The notes: a model not told the origin generated them from the letters alone. Positions 38,301-49,539 are shown, numbered from the stretch's first letter. The stretch: 64,000 nucleotides of DNA from Eonycteris spelaea (GCA_003508835.1 PUFA01000084.1:1364001-1428000); one strand, 5' to 3'. Made by a program: numbers and translations.

Positions 38301-41300
38301 GGAGATCTCGAGTCCCAGCTTAATCACATTTTCCACGGCTGAGAAGTAGATACCTGTAGAGCCGTACACCCAGTCCACAGCAATCACATTAGCATCTGCT
38401 GACCGCAGAAGGGCCCCGATGAATTTCTCAATCCAGGAAGGCTTTGTTCCCAAAGCCCTAGACATGGGGCCAAGGAATGATAGGAAAATTAGCTGCCAAG
38501 TCCATTTCCATTGTCATGGAAACCTCTGTTAACAGGATAAACCCCAAAAAAGAAAGTCAAATGTAGGGAATTAAAATATATGAATAGTAAATCATGCAGC
38601 ATTCTGAGGCTAGAGAGGACTAATCCCAAAGTGACCAGAACTTCTGCCTGCACACATGGAGCCTTTGAGTAAATTACAATAGGGTGTCTCGTGCTGAGGC
38701 TGGGTTTGAGCTTCACCCGCCCTCAGTTAGGCACCTTTCCGTGGTGCATAAGTTGCACAAACCATATGCATTGACTGACCCTGCTTGTTATTCATGGGAG
38801 AGAAAAGATATCTTTGGGCATTAGAGTTAAGATTTGCAATCTTGATTCTCATTCTAGAATACAGGCACTTTCCTTGAGGATGTTTTCATTTATTTCTTCA
38901 CTTATTCACTCCCTCAGTCATTCACCAAACGATTCAGGCAGTATGCTAGGTGCTTTGTGAAAAATACAGAAAATAAGATATAGTCCCTCTCTTTCTGGAA
39001 CTTAACAGTATAATAGCACTATTCTAGAAAAAAAAGAATGATTTTTTAAAATTTCATAAAACTTCCCAAGTGATTGGGATCAGGAGAGAAGCTTTCTCAA
39101 AGGCCTGCATTACAGGAACAAACAGAGCACGCTCACGGGGACAGAGGCGCACAGACTGGGCATGTGCCATGGAATGTGGCGTTGGGAGCTCCAGGAGCAC
39201 ACAGAGTGACACGCCTGATGAGCTCTCCAACTATTCCCGGGTTGCAGGTACACACCCAGACTTGGACAGTGACAAAATGTAAGCTTTGCTAAGGAAGAGA
39301 CTTTGGCACAAGAGTGAGGAAAGATGCCTAAGGATGGATATGGCTGGGCCCCAGAGTCTAGGGATTTCAGAAGCAGACAAACCAGAGATGATGAAATGGT
39401 GATCCTTTGTGCAGTGCCTGTGTGTCTACCTCATCATTGGGCACCCCAATTTTAGTTGCTCTCTAGTGCTATTGCTTCACCATATTCTTTCCTTCTTTCC
39501 TCCTTGCGACCTTTCTGTTTCTGGCCTTGTCAGTGGGCTTTGGAAAAAAGATATTGGAAGGAAGAATGGGGATTAGGTTGAGACTCGATGACTATATTTC
39601 ACAACAAAATTTGGACCGTAGGGCATGAAAGAAATTGAAAAAGAGATGTGCCTGGATCCTGAGAAACTCTAGCCTCTGGGTATGATGGAAGTAGCACTTA
39701 CAAGTGGAGATTTCTCAGGTCATGAAACCAGGAAAGAAGTGAAGGAGGAGAAGAAGAAATAAAATTCTGGATAAAAATACCATTTTGTGATGCCCTGAGT
39801 GATTGTGCCAGGCCTATGACTTCTTAAATTAAATTTATTGGGGTGACATTGGTTAATAAAATTATATATGTTTCAAGTGTACAATTCAGTAATATGTCAT
39901 ATCTATATTGCATAAAGTCTATGACTTCATTGGCTGAGGTGAAGCATACAACATCATGCTTCAGGAAGGAAAGGATCACTGAGACCATCTCTACTGCCTC
40001 CGTTTTTATTCTAATGTGGAAACCAAGGATCCACGTGCTGGAGTGATTTTTCAGGATCACACATATTTAGTTTGAGAGCGCGTAGACAAGGACTGGGGAG
40101 GAGTAACATATATGACACGCGAGAATTCACAACATAATGTGTGTTCATGCTGACATGAGACACCTGCAAGGGCAGCAGGAGGTGAGGGATGGAACGTGTG
40201 ACAGTTGGTAAATCCACTCCTCCTCTTACTCTCCACTAGCTTCCTATGGTTACTTTCTAGTTCTTAGTTGAGGTGATCCTACTGATTGGTTAGCTCCCAC
40301 CTGAATCCATGGATAAGTAGTTTGGTTCCCAAAGTGGCATTGAACCCAGAGTTTTGGATATCACTACTTTCTTCAACCAGCTTCCCACAGCTAGGATTCG
40401 AAGAGGTGAAGAGGAGAAACTGGACTTTTAGACTGGTGCCTCGGAGAAGACTGGCATTCTGGAAGTCAGTGCACTTCGGCTGTTGAGTAGGAGGTACATC
40501 TCCTGGAGGGGAAAAAAAAAAAAAAAAAAAGCAAAACAAGAAAGATCCAAGGTGAGATCATCTGTTCTTAGAAGGAAGAAAGGTATTCTTGAAAAGAAGA
40601 AAGAAACAGGGGCTTATAGCCATTAAAATCAGCTAGTGCAATACTCAAACTCATTTGTCAAAAGCTGCATCATTTGAAACCAAAATCTGTGAATATTTTT
40701 CATATCTAGAGATGAAATGCCAAATAAAAAATGAATATTGTGACCAAAGAAGATTAAAGACCATGATAAGACCGATATTGTTATGGGCTAAACTGAGCAC
40801 CCTCACAAATCCATATATTGATGTCTTAAACCCAGGAACTCAGGATATGACCATATTTGGAGATAGAGCCTTTACAGAGGTAATCACATTAAAATGAGCC
40901 CATTAGATTGGTCTCTAATCCAATATGACTGGTGTTCTAATAAGAAGAGGAGATTTGGACACAGACATGGCGGAAAGATGATGTGAAAACACAGGGAGTA
41001 GATGGCCATGTACAACCAGCCAAGGAGAGGGGCCTGGAGCAGATTCCCCCACACAACTCTCAGCAGGAACCAATTCTACTGCCACCTCGATCTCAGACTT
41101 TTAGCCTCCAGAATGGTGCATCAACAAGCTTCTGTGGTTTAAGCTACCTACCTGGTCTGTGACACCTTGTTATGGCAGCTCTGGCAAAAACAACAACAAC
41201 AACAACAAACAAACAAACAAACAAACAAAACAAAACACACCTCATATGTCTAAAAAGAACCCTGGGCAACGAAATGAGCAGTTGCGCTGGTATTGGGCTC

Positions 41301-44300
41301 ACTCTGGTGAATACCTGAGCCCAGCCTCACCACTTCTAGTCCTTACGAGCAAACCAGAGCCACTCCAGAGCCTTCCGTGCCCAGCCCATGGCTGCCCAGC
41401 CAGGTCAGAGAAGAAACTTAACAAGCTATACCTACTCTATAGCACCTCACAATAGATATCATTAAACAGGATATTTTATGGTCAAGGTCATTGGAGGACC
41501 TTTTAAAATACTGAACCAAAAGAGGCAGCATGAAATGCCTTTTTTCCAGGGAGCTGACAATCTGGCCCATCTTCAGTACCCAACATCCTACCCCCATGTT
41601 CACATTTGTAAAGAAGTGTGGCATCTAGCTCCCAGCACGGCTTACAGGAAGGAACCCACAGGGCAGCAGGCACACACTGACCCACAGCCCTAGTCACGGC
41701 GCCGTTATCTGCTACCTTGCATAACTGCCCCGGGACAAAAGCCATTTACAGAATCGGAGGAGAGGTCTAGACCGCAGCTTTGATTTGCACAGGTCCTTCA
41801 TGAAGAACACCGCAATATAGTTTTCTGGAATGGTATCTGCTTTAAGAGGTAACTGGGGAACACTTTACAAGAGCCACATGGGATCTGGGATGCACTGGGA
41901 TTGGTACCATGAGTAGACTGTGGTTATCCCACCTTTAGAGAGTATTGAGGTGCACCAGCAGTTTCACTACCACTACATCGGACCTCAGACTTGGTCCCAA
42001 GCCCCCATGTATGTCCCTTCTGAACAGCTAGGTCTTGAACACACCGGCATGAAAGCCCACTCTGACGGTAAAGCCCCACACTCCCAGTCTACAACTCGGG
42101 CCCCACAGCACATTGAGAGAGAAAGATGTTTGGCTCTATTACTGTTTGCCTTCCCCAGTCTGGCTTTTAAAAGAAAAGATTAACTCTTTCCATAAGCACC
42201 TGAGGTAAACTCTGAAGTGGTTTGCTATTCACTTGACACAGATAACCCCACAAAATTATGCAAATAAGATGTTCAAATCTTTCACGTTCATGAAATTGCT
42301 CCGCCATCAAGGGTATGCATATCTGAAAAGCTGCCAAGTATCTGAAGGATGTCCCTTTACAGAAGCAATGTGAGCCATTCCCTTGTTACAATGGTGGAGT
42401 TGGTAGGTGTGCCCAGGCCAAATGTTGGGGCTGGATGCAGGGTCGGTGGCCCCAAAACAGTGAATTTTTGCTGCACATGCTTAAAAATGCAGAGAGGATG
42501 CTGAACTTAAGGGTTTAGATGTAGATCCTCTGGTCACTGAGCCCATCCAGGTGAACAAAGCTCCCAAGATGCAGCACAGAACTCACAGAACCCGTGGGTG
42601 GTTCAATCCCTTTGTGAGCTCTCTCTGCTGCACTGAGACGATCCTCGCTCCATAAGAGCAGACTGTTCCTGAACCAGAAGAGGAGGTTGCTCAGGAGACA
42701 AAGATACCCCCCAAAAAACTGAAGAAACAAAAACTTATGGCCTAGGAGTAAATTCAGCATCGAATAAATGCTAATAAAAGTAAAAAAAAAAAAAAAAAGA
42801 AAGAAAGAAAGAAAGAAGGAAAGAAAAGAAAGAAAGAAAAGAAAAGATGAAAGGACTCTGATTGAGAATGAGACCTGAAACACATAAATGAATAAATTTC
42901 CTCTGTTGGTGATATAGGGAAGCCTGCATCCATCAGATGGAGAATCCTTTTAAAATGAATATTGTATGTCACAAAGTAAGGCCCAAGGAACATCAAAGAA
43001 TCAATGTCATCCATACATTATCTAAATAAAATGTAATCAAATTATTTAAAAATACGTTTGGAGATTTTAAATCTCTCTCGGGTTAAAAAATAATTACAAC
43101 GGAGACTCAAGAATATTAAAAACTACATGACAATAAAACTAATATATATAAAAACTTGAGTAAAGTAGCTAAAATAGCACTGGAGGATGTGCATAACCTT
43201 AAATGCAAATATTAAGGAAATAAAGGGAAAGCTATAGATTCGGTAAATTCATCTTGTTAACTCAGAAAGTTGAAAAAGCACAATGCAACAACTCCAAATA
43301 AAAATATAGAAGAAAAACTATAAAGGAAGTAGTCGAAATTAAAGAAAACAGAGTGGGGAGATAACGGAATAAAAGGGGTCAAATATGTGGTGACAGAAAG
43401 AAATGTAACTATGGGAGGCGAACACACAAGGTAAATAGATTTATGCCTTATTGTTAAAGTGTACAGCTGAGACTTATTGGATTTTGTTAACCAATGTCAC
43501 CATAACAAAATAATTCATTTTCAAAAAATTAAAAAAAAATTTTTTTTGAAGAAAGAAAACAAGAACATGTGAATGACATTGGTAGCAACACAGTCAGTGC
43601 AGTTGCTCGGGCCAGTCTTCCTGGAGACCTTTCTGACTCTTCCCTTTCTCACATATCCCGCATACCAATGGTGAGTACATCCTATTAGCCCTCCTCTCAG
43701 AGAAAGATATTCAGAATTAAACCGTTCTCACCATCTATAGTAGTCCCCCCTTATCCACAAGTGATGCGGTCCAACCCTGGTTGATGTCTGAAACTGTGGA
43801 TAGTACAGAACCTCATACATGCTATGTCTTCTCCTGTACATACACACCTATGATAAGTTAATTCATAAATCAGGCACAGTAAGAAACTAACAACAATAAC
43901 TAATAACAAAATAAAACAATTATGACAATATACTATAATAAAAGTTATGTGAATGTGCTCTCTCTCTCTCTCTCAAAATATCTTATTGTACAGTACTCAC
44001 CCTTCTTATGATGTGAGATGATGTAATGTCTAGGTAACGAGATGAAGTGAGGTACTCAGAATAGCACGCAACTTGAAACTTATGAATTGTTTATTTATGA
44101 ATTTTCCATTTAATATTTTCTCATCACCGTTGACTACAGGTAAATGAAACCATGGAAAGTGAAACTAGGGTAATGTGGCACTACCACTCTACACTGTTAC
44201 CTCCTTGGTCCAAGCCACCATCATCTCAAAATTATTGCCATGGCCTACAACTACTTTTCCTGCCTTCACTCTTGACTCCCTTCAGTCTATCTGCAACACA

Positions 44301-47300
44301 GCAGCCAGAATAGTAAGTCAAATCGTATCTGCAAAAGCCTCGAGGCATTTCATTTTGAATAAAATCCAAAGTCCAGACAATGGACTAAATTTAGGATTAA
44401 ATGGAATAAATGACCCCCTCCTGGAGCCCTTTGCCAGTCCAGCTGCTGTTTCCTCTGTGTCCCCCCAGGTCTTCCTTGCCCTAGACAAGTTCCCACTTCG
44501 GTCTTTGCACTGGCTGTTTCTTCTGCCTGGAGTGTCTCTCCCCAGACATCTACATGGCTAATTCTTTCTCTTCTTTCAAGTCTTTACTTGTCAAATGGCA
44601 TCTTCTCTCCTCTAACCATCCTATTTAAATTGCAACTTGCCTATACTCCTCATCCTAGTTTTCTCAATCTTCCTCGTCTTGATCTATTACTTTTTATCAT
44701 AATCATCACCTTCTAATCTATTTAAAAAGTTATTAGTTTACTATTAAACTCCATGTATATTGTTTTCCATACATTAGAATACACTTTCAGAGAAGGCAGA
44801 AATTTTTATCTATTTTGTTTGATGCCTAGAATAGTACTTGCCACACACAATAAACACCAAAAGCTAGTTCTTAGAAAAGAATAATAAACAAGTTGTACTT
44901 CTGATATGAAAGAGTAAGAAAAAAAGAAGGAAGTCACAAGTAAACAATAGAGAGAATAAAAAGAGGATATATTTACAGTAGGCTTTTTAAATCATAAAAG
45001 AGAATGTGTATACCCACCCAAAAGTTAAAAATAGATATTTTCCTTAAAAAATAGATAATATCCTAGAAAAACAAAGCTTACTGAAACTTAGTCAAGGAAG
45101 AAAAAAATGAAAATAAAATGTAAAACTGTAGCATAAAGGAATTGAAATGGTAGTTTTAATATATTCATCAAAAACTCTACCAGCCAACAGTTTTACAGAG
45201 ATGTTCTCCTAATCCTTCAAATCCTAGCTTATACATACAGTTCTAGAAAATCTAGGGTTTTTATGTCTATGTTTAATCGTGAAATTGGCCTTTAGTTTTC
45301 TTTTCTCCTTTAGTCTTGTCCAGTTTTCATATTTTGGTAATATTTATAGAATGAGTTTTGATCCTTTCTTCCCCTTTCTATTTTCTGGAACAGTATTCAG
45401 AATAAGGAAAGAAAGAAACAAACAAACTAAATTGAAAAGACTCACAGTTACAGAGAACTAACTGCTGATTGCCAGAGGGGAGGAGGTTTAGGGGACTGGG
45501 TGAAAAAGGTGAAGGGTTGAAGAAGTAAGTACCAATTAGTAGTTACAAAACAGCCACAGGAATGTAGAGTACAGCATAGGAAATATAGTCAATATTATTT
45601 TAATGGCTGAGTGTAGTGCTAGGTGGGTGCTAAGGTAATCAGGGGGATCACTTTATAAATTATATAAATGTCTAACCATCGCATTATATACCTGAAACTA
45701 ATATAAAATTAAATTAAATTAATTAAAAAATAAACTATAATAAAATTCAGTACCTAATACTCCTTAAAGTAAGAAAGGGCATCTAGCAAAAGCTGATAGC
45801 AACAATTATACTTATTAGTGAAACATTAGACACATTCCACCCAAAACTGGAACATACTGTCTACTATCACTACTTCTATTAAAATTGTACTCAAAGTCTT
45901 AGTCCTAGCCAGTGAAATAAGACAATAAGATGGGATAAAGTTATGAAGTTTAAAAAGAAAAAAATTTAAATTTATAAAGAAAAGGAGGAGAAAGAATTGG
46001 CACCATTTGCAGATGATAAAACTGTCTGTCATTTAGGAGTATGGAACATAGCACAGGAAATCATGCTTACATACCCCTTTGCCCCAACCACCACTCAAAC
46101 CAAAGAGTAATGACAGATGAATATCAAAAGAGGAAAACAGTCACAGATAACCTCAAATATAAAATAATGTCTCCACGAACAAGAACAGAAATGGAAAATG
46201 GTGCTGGGTTCCATGTCTGGGAGAAGGCAGAGGTTCTAGGAATTCAGCTCTGTGAGGTAAGTGGGATCCAAAAGTACCCCATGTCACATGTGGAAGACCA
46301 GCACCAGGCCCACCTATGGTGGCCAGTGGTGAAGAGGGACTCCCCAACTCAGGAAAGGAAGGGAAAAACAGAAACAATACAAACAAAAAAACGGCTATTG
46401 ACTTTTTACCCGAGGTTGTAGCTTTATTTGGGGAGGCAGGATAAAAAGACAAGACCTCACTAATAGGAGCTGAAGCACTCACCTGACTGGAGAAGATGGG
46501 ATGGGAGGGGAGTGATAAAGAGACAGAGACAGAAAGGCCAAAAACAAACTTTTCATTGAAAATTAAAACAAAACTAATTTATTGTGTTAGGAGTCAAGAT
46601 AATAGTTATCTTTGGAGTGATAGTGATTAAGAGCAGATGCAGAGAATGGATTTTGGGTCCCCTGGAAAAGTTTAATTTGTTGATCTGAATGGTGGTTACA
46701 TAGGTGAATTTACTCTGAAAATTCATTGATCTATGTATTAATAATCTGTGTACTTTTCTGTATGTGTGTTGTACTTTAATAAAAAGTTTACTTTTTAAAA
46801 GCCTGCAAACAAAATGCTTAAAAATGTAAAGAAATCAAATGTTTACAAAGATATTAAATAAAACTGGTAAGTAGATCATAAATTTATTCCAAGTAAAATA
46901 TAACTTTTAAAAAACCTTTGACATTTTAAAAGAACTCTGCTGAGAATATTCAGAAATAAAAACACAGAGCATAAAGAAATTATGAAATAAAAACAGGCAT
47001 AAATATATACCATAAGACATATAAGAAAAAGTTAATTAGAAAATTGGAAATAAAAAAAGAAAATCATTAAAAAAGGAAATCAATATTATAATGTCTAGTA
47101 CAGAGGTAAAAAAAATTATTTAAATATAAAAGTTCAGTTAAAAAGTACAAACAATATTTATCTAGTACTTGTTCTCTATAGGAAGAAAATAGTAAAAGAA
47201 GCAATATTTTGAAGAGATAATTGCTAAGAATATTTCATAACTAAAAAAAGACACGATACAATGCAATAGAAATATGACTTACTGTTGAATTGTTCACTTG

Positions 47301-49427
47301 AAACTTATTGTATTTCATTAACCAATATCATCATAACAAAAATAAATGGATTTAAAAAAAGATATGACTTCTCTAATCAAAAATCATACTCAGGGTAATA
47401 ACAAAATAAAAAATAAGTAAATCTATACTAGGCAGATTATAGTACAACTGCAGAGCATTAAGGATAAAAAGATACACTTAAAAATTCCCTGATATATGCA
47501 TTGGAAAACTTAAAAGAAATGAATAATTTTCTAGAAAAATATAATTACTGAAACTGACTCAAGAAGAAATAAAAAAACCAAATAATAAACCTTATAGCCT
47601 CAAAAATTTGACTTGGCAATCAAGAGTATTTTCTGGCCCTAAAATACACAAGAGCCAGACGGTTTTATTTAAGAACTCCACCAAATCTTTTAAGTACAGA
47701 TAATCTTTATCTTATATAAGCTAGTTCAAATAATAGAAGCTTATTTTCTAAGGTTATAATAATCTTGGTACCAAACCCAGACCAGGGCAATACAAGAAAA
47801 AAATGAAGATAAATTTCCTTTATGAACATATGCAAAATAACAAATTTAGAAAAAAAATATGCAACAATAAAAATAAATGTTGGCAAATCAAATCCAGCAT
47901 TGTATTAAAAAAATATATCGTAACCAAAAATTTGCTCCTGGCAATTTTAGTCTGATTAGGCTAGCTCATAGGGTTTAGAAGAAAATATGAGAAATTATCT
48001 TCATAGGAAAATTGCTTAAACAAGACACAAGAAGCAGAAATGATCATAAGAAATAAGGATTAACAGAATAATGTAATACTACTTTCCTATCAGATTGCCA
48101 ATATGAAACACATTTTATATTACAAAGTGTTGCAGAGAGTGGGGAAATGGCTACCTTCACATACTAATTGACAGTTATAACTTGTTTGCAGGGGAATTTT
48201 TCTCACATCAATCAAAAATGTAGAAGATATAAATCCTTTCAGATCTAGTAGATAGTGTATAAACAGACATTGAAAAAACATCATGGCTCTGTATGTTGAT
48301 ACAAAAAGATGTTTCTCTCTTTCTCTCTCTCACACACACACCACACACATGTATATTATGTATGTATGTGTATGTGTGTGTGTATGTGTGTGTGTATATA
48401 TATATACACATATGGAGGTCATTTTATAAACACACACAAATAAATGATACATGAAGCTAAGCAGCACTTTTTAAAAACAACTCATTAATGCAGACTGAAC
48501 TTTGGAGCAGGGCAAGGGTGCTGGATGTAGCAGAATGAAGTGTTGCAAGGGAGGTGTGAATCATGGATGCCCTCTTTGACAAAGGGAAGAGCTGAAATGA
48601 ATGGAAAAGTAGTACAAGCAACTCCAAGCAGAAGGAATGACGCAGTCTAAAGCTGGGGAATGGGAATTACATGTCTAGTGGAAATGAAAGAAAAGCAGTT
48701 TGCTGTTGAGATAGGAAAGAGGACATTTCCTAGGGTAGTACCAACTGCAGGGTGCGGGGAATAGAGATTTTCACTAGTAAGAGAATCTCAATGCCACATG
48801 AGGGTTTATATTTGCTATATTAAGCAAGTGGAAGCAGTGGGTGGGTTCCTTAATGGGAAAGGTAGAATGCAAATGGAATCTGAGCAGAAACTAGTTATTA
48901 GTGTCCTGCCAAGAGGAATGGTAAAACTTAAGTTGGATCAGCAACATTAGAAAGGACATCTAACAATCTCAATGACAAAATCATTGTTTGGAAATGTATA
49001 TTTTAAAATTAAATATATCTTGGAACAGTGGATATTTATAGGATGAAAATGAATCACATTTTGGAATTAATCAAATTTTGTTTTCTTGTAAGTTATTCAG
49101 CTAGTTCATTCAAGGAGAAAGTAAGTAATATGGGTTTTAGAAAAATGAGTAAAACAACTAGGGGAAGTTGTATTTTTCCGACTTGAGAAAATGCTCTGAT
49201 TATCATTATCCCCACTGTGATTGTACGGCTGTTTCTCTTTTTGTAGATTCATCTCAGGAGAGAGGGTTTTTAGGGGACCTTCCAAAGGTTAGCACTGCAT
49301 AAGTAATGGTTTAAGAAAGAATTATTCCACCCAAGGCTCAAGCTCCTGACTTACCCGCACTTTCAACACTAAGCGTCAAAAGGAGCCCCAACAACCAGAG
49401 GCATCTCTCCTGGAGACTCGGGTGCAT
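17218..49427 (-). CDS. PLA1A: PLA1A, phosphatidylserine-specific phospholipase A1 (frame broken near the C terminus)
   Basis: Secreted lipase of the pancreatic lipase family that removes the sn-1 acyl chain of phosphatidylserine, giving lysophosphatidylserine. Eleven coding exons join with correct GT-AG borders: 49427-49355, 40502-40301, 38457-38280, 37742-37634, 31046-30945, 28519-28430, 26667-26500, 25081-24992, 21647-21539, 18166-18003, 17302-17218. A signal peptide (MHPSLQERC then a Leu-rich core) starts the protein. The triad is present: Ser166 in GVSLG, Asp190 in LDPAG, His260 in CDHMRA. The lid between Cys245 and Cys258 has 12 residues, the short form seen in this enzyme. Exon 10 lacks 1 nt near its end (LP then SMT instead of LPVND), so the literal frame runs into exon 11 and stops at TGA 17271-17273, giving 438 residues. 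With that base the frame would reach TAG at 17218-17220 with 456 residues, the human length as I recall it. Confidence 0.95.
17620..17757. repeat. CA/CG dinucleotide tract with (CA)n-(TG)n palindrome
   Basis: Alternating purine-pyrimidine sequence in PLA1A intron 10, mixing CA, TA and CG steps, ending in a perfect 30-bp palindrome (17719-17748) centred on ACGT. Able in principle to form Z-DNA or a hairpin. Confidence 0.95.
18003..18166 (-). CDS. PLA1A: PLA1A coding exon 10 (carries a 1-nt loss)
   Basis: 164 nt encoding [20 protein letters not shown], then [20 protein letters not shown] and TAPLP. After CCG the literal frame reads TCA ATG ACA, whereas the family reads Val-Asn-Asp here; one base is missing between CCG and TCA (about 18013-18016). 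Without it the exon ends in phase 1, but exon 11 needs phase 2. Confidence 0.9.
18521..18741. mobile_element. Non-autonomous hAT DNA transposon with perfect TSD
   Basis: Ends are inverted repeats (CAGCGGTCCCCAACCC and, on the other strand, CAGGGCTCCCCAATCC). An exact 8-bp duplication, ttttaggg, flanks it at 18513-18520 and 18742-18749. It has no coding capacity and lies in PLA1A intron 9. Confidence 0.9.
18822..18890 (+). mobile_element. MIR fragment
   Basis: Short MIR core: cttgaagccagacagagctg then cttcccagctgtgtggcttt. In PLA1A intron 9. Confidence 0.55.
19895..20035 (+). mobile_element. MER5A-like hAT fragment
   Basis: Wording typical of MER5A: cagggagcctttaaaagcat, ggtctgaggtggggcttgg, ccaaagctctccaggtgagt. 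In PLA1A intron 9. The rest of the intron up to 21538 includes an unclassified pyrimidine-rich repeat at about 20560-21063 and a (GT)n run at 21457-21479. Confidence 0.6.
21539..21647 (-). CDS. PLA1A: PLA1A coding exon 9
   Basis: 109 nt encoding [19 protein letters not shown] then [17 protein letters not shown]. Contains a possible N-glycosylation site (NVTS). Acceptor cctag, donor gtaagt. Confidence 0.93.
21712..21915 (+). mobile_element. MIR SINE
   Basis: agctgtgtaacctagcacag, then gttaatcggggaaaataaaa and aaatgagttactgcatacaa. In PLA1A intron 8. Confidence 0.65.
23075..23250 (+). mobile_element. MIR SINE
   Basis: gagccctggacggttaatca, ctgacccactgtgtcacctt, cctcagttccctcatctgta and ggattaaatgaggtaatg. 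A clear MIR in PLA1A intron 8. Confidence 0.75.
23985..24095 (+). mobile_element. MIR SINE
   Basis: gattttggagtcagaaggcc, then cagctgtgtagccttgggca and cagagcctccctttcctta. It ends just before the first copy of the 66-bp shared motif. PLA1A intron 8. Confidence 0.75.
24102..24166 (+). repeat. Shared 66-bp motif, copy A
   Basis: Runs from atggatgtgaccagggagga through aaccggctttagcctttccc to accagg. About 94% identical to 52676-52741 in the same orientation (3 substitutions and a 1-nt indel). The flanks do not match. Family not recognised. Confidence 0.8.
24235..24355 (+). mobile_element. MER20-like DNA transposon remnant
   Basis: catataatttatcatcctaa, then ataaacccgggaaccc and a late gtagagtcacccc, resembling a hAT-type MER element. 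Tentative family name. Confidence 0.35.
24992..25081 (-). CDS. PLA1A: PLA1A coding exon 8
   Basis: 90 nt encoding [20 protein letters not shown] then [10 protein letters not shown]. It links the catalytic domain to the C-terminal PLAT-like region. Acceptor ttccag, donor gtgagt. Confidence 0.93.
25082..26499. other. PLA1A intron 7, mostly unique
   Basis: I recognise no clear repeat except a possible L2/MIR3 piece at 25150-25330. No further exon-like frame is seen. Confidence 0.4.
26500..26667 (-). CDS. PLA1A: PLA1A coding exon 7 (catalytic His)
   Basis: 168 nt encoding [20 protein letters not shown], then [19 protein letters not shown] and [12 protein letters not shown]. His260 in CDHMRA completes the triad; the Cys-rich part holds family disulfides. 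Acceptor ttcag, donor gtaact. Confidence 0.95.
28430..28519 (-). CDS. PLA1A: PLA1A coding exon 6
   Basis: 90 nt encoding [20 protein letters not shown] then [20 protein letters not shown] is a well kept lipase motif; the Cys starts the short lid loop. Acceptor tttcag, donor gtcaga. Confidence 0.95.
29140..29860 (+). mobile_element. LINE-2 3' region
   Basis: Plus-strand L2: ttgagtcctccccatcactt, ccatggctaccctggtcctt, catgagtgcctaataaatat. It explains the proline/serine-rich frames here. PLA1A intron 5. Confidence 0.65.
30945..31046 (-). CDS. PLA1A: PLA1A coding exon 5 (catalytic Asp)
   Basis: 102 nt encoding [20 protein letters not shown] then [14 protein letters not shown]. Asp190 of LDPAG is the second triad residue. 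Acceptor ctgcag, donor gtgagc. Confidence 0.96.
31047..31984. other. PLA1A intron 4, proximal part
   Basis: No exon. Around 31440-31900 the sequence (aaaagcagaccataagacaa, agcttatttgggagaagatc) looks like an old interspersed repeat I cannot name. Confidence 0.35.
31985..36858 (+). mobile_element. Long degenerate LINE-1
   Basis: About 4.9 kb, antisense to PLA1A in its intron 4. 5' UTR about 31985-32390; broken ORF1 about 32390-33040; ORF2 from about 33060. The endonuclease start is readable ([19 protein letters not shown], then [11 protein letters not shown]), the reverse transcriptase is full of stops, and a deletion near 36105 removes the ORF2 end. The 3' UTR ends at the typical atgctgtacacctgaaacta. 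Not mobile. Confidence 0.85.
37277..37376. repeat. (CCTT)n microsatellite
   Basis: About 100 nt of CCTT units, with two TTC interruptions at the left, so GGAA repeats on the PLA1A sense strand, about 260 bp into intron 4 from exon 4. Confidence 0.97.
37634..37742 (-). CDS. PLA1A: PLA1A coding exon 4 (nucleophile elbow)
   Basis: 109 nt encoding [20 protein letters not shown] and on to [12 protein letters not shown] is the GXSXG elbow with the catalytic Ser166. Donor gtaac. Confidence 0.96.
38040..38175 (-). mobile_element. MIR SINE
   Basis: Minus-strand MIR: ggttcaaatctcggctctgc followed by cctctgtaaactgtgcac. Lies in the short PLA1A intron 3. Confidence 0.6.
38280..38457 (-). CDS. PLA1A: PLA1A coding exon 3
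   Basis: 178 nt; begins by completing the Arg codon and continues [12 protein letters not shown], then [13 protein letters not shown] and [15 protein letters not shown], ending in SKLL before gtaggt. The DW-GS segment is typical of the lipase family. Confidence 0.95.
39825..39930 (-). mobile_element. L1 3' tail
   Basis: Minus-strand L1 end: plus-strand ttaaatttattggggtgaca then gtttcaagtgtacaattcag. Similar tails recur at 43440-43510 and 47285-47350 in the other orientation. PLA1A intron 2. Confidence 0.6.
40301..40502 (-). CDS. PLA1A: PLA1A coding exon 2
   Basis: 202 nt between ccctccag and gtgggag. Encodes [14 protein letters not shown] through [15 protein letters not shown] to LLIHGFR, the N-terminal strand region of the lipase domain including the HGF motif that follows the first long beta strands. 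Confidence 0.95.
40779..41190 (+). mobile_element. MaLR LTR (MLT1/MST type)
   Basis: Starts TGTTATGGGC and follows the MLT1-type order: tgatgtcttaaacccaggaa, gacacagacatggcggaaag, ccaaggagaggggcctggag, cctccagaatggtgcatcaa, gttatggcagctctggcaa. A CAA/CAAA run follows to 41236. PLA1A intron 1. Confidence 0.7.
42782..42846. repeat. A-run plus (GAAA)n
   Basis: About 17 A followed by GAAA units on the plus strand in PLA1A intron 1. Confidence 0.9.
43738..44178 (+). mobile_element. Tigger-type (Tc1/mariner) DNA transposon remnant
   Basis: Left end tagtagtccccccttatcc is a Tigger-type terminal repeat; the right end (accgttgactacaggtaaat, then ggaaagtgaaactagggta) is its degenerate inverse. The interior has ctatgataagttaattcata and a short (CT)n run, as in internally deleted Tigger copies. 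PLA1A intron 1. Confidence 0.7.
44190..44870 (+). mobile_element. LINE-2 fragment
   Basis: ctcttgactcccttcagtct, ataaaatccaaagtccagac, ctaattctttctcttctttc, in L2 order. The 128-codon frame at 44175-44561 lies inside it and is not a gene. Confidence 0.6.
44930..48190 (+). mobile_element. Cluster of degenerate LINE-1 pieces
   Basis: Several L1 fragments back to back: an L1 3' UTR at 45440-45735 (taaccatcgcattatatacc), an L1ME-type tail at 46600-46800, another tail near 47285-47350, and ORF2 remnants around 47480-48000 (ctgaaactgactcaagaaga). No frame is preserved. PLA1A intron 1. Confidence 0.55.
48311..48412. repeat. CT/CA/TG/TA microsatellite
   Basis: Compound run of (CT)n, (CA)n, TGTA and (TA)n units in PLA1A intron 1. 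Confidence 0.9.
49355..49427 (-). CDS. PLA1A: PLA1A coding exon 1 (signal peptide)
   Basis: Starts ATG at 49427-49425 and encodes [20 protein letters not shown] and the first residues after it, a classical signal peptide; the donor is GCGG|gtaag, phase 1. This ATG is the only one giving a signal sequence in frame with exon 2. Confidence 0.9.
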
Positions 49428-49523
49428 CGCTGAGCTGGAAGTCTCAGAGCTGGGAGGAAGCCAAAAGAGATCACATAAACCCACAGTCTCTCACAGCTTT
49501 GAACACCAAGAACCTGCTTAGGA

Positions 49524-49531
49524 CTTATAAA
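49524..49531 (-). promoter_or_regulatory. PLA1A: Candidate PLA1A TATA box
   Basis: Minus-strand TTTATAAG about 100 nt upstream of the PLA1A ATG. Initiation 25-30 nt downstream would give a 5' UTR of about 70 nt. There is no CpG enrichment, as expected of a regulated TATA promoter. Inference from position only. Confidence 0.4.
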
Positions 49532-49539
49532 TCATTAAC

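Noticed and set aside
44175..44561. 128-codon plus-strand frame
   Set aside because: Falls within an L2 repeat; no domain and no splice context.
46041..46482. 109-126 codon frames on both strands
   Set aside because: No similarity recognised, no splice-bounded structure, inside PLA1A intron 1 among L1 debris.
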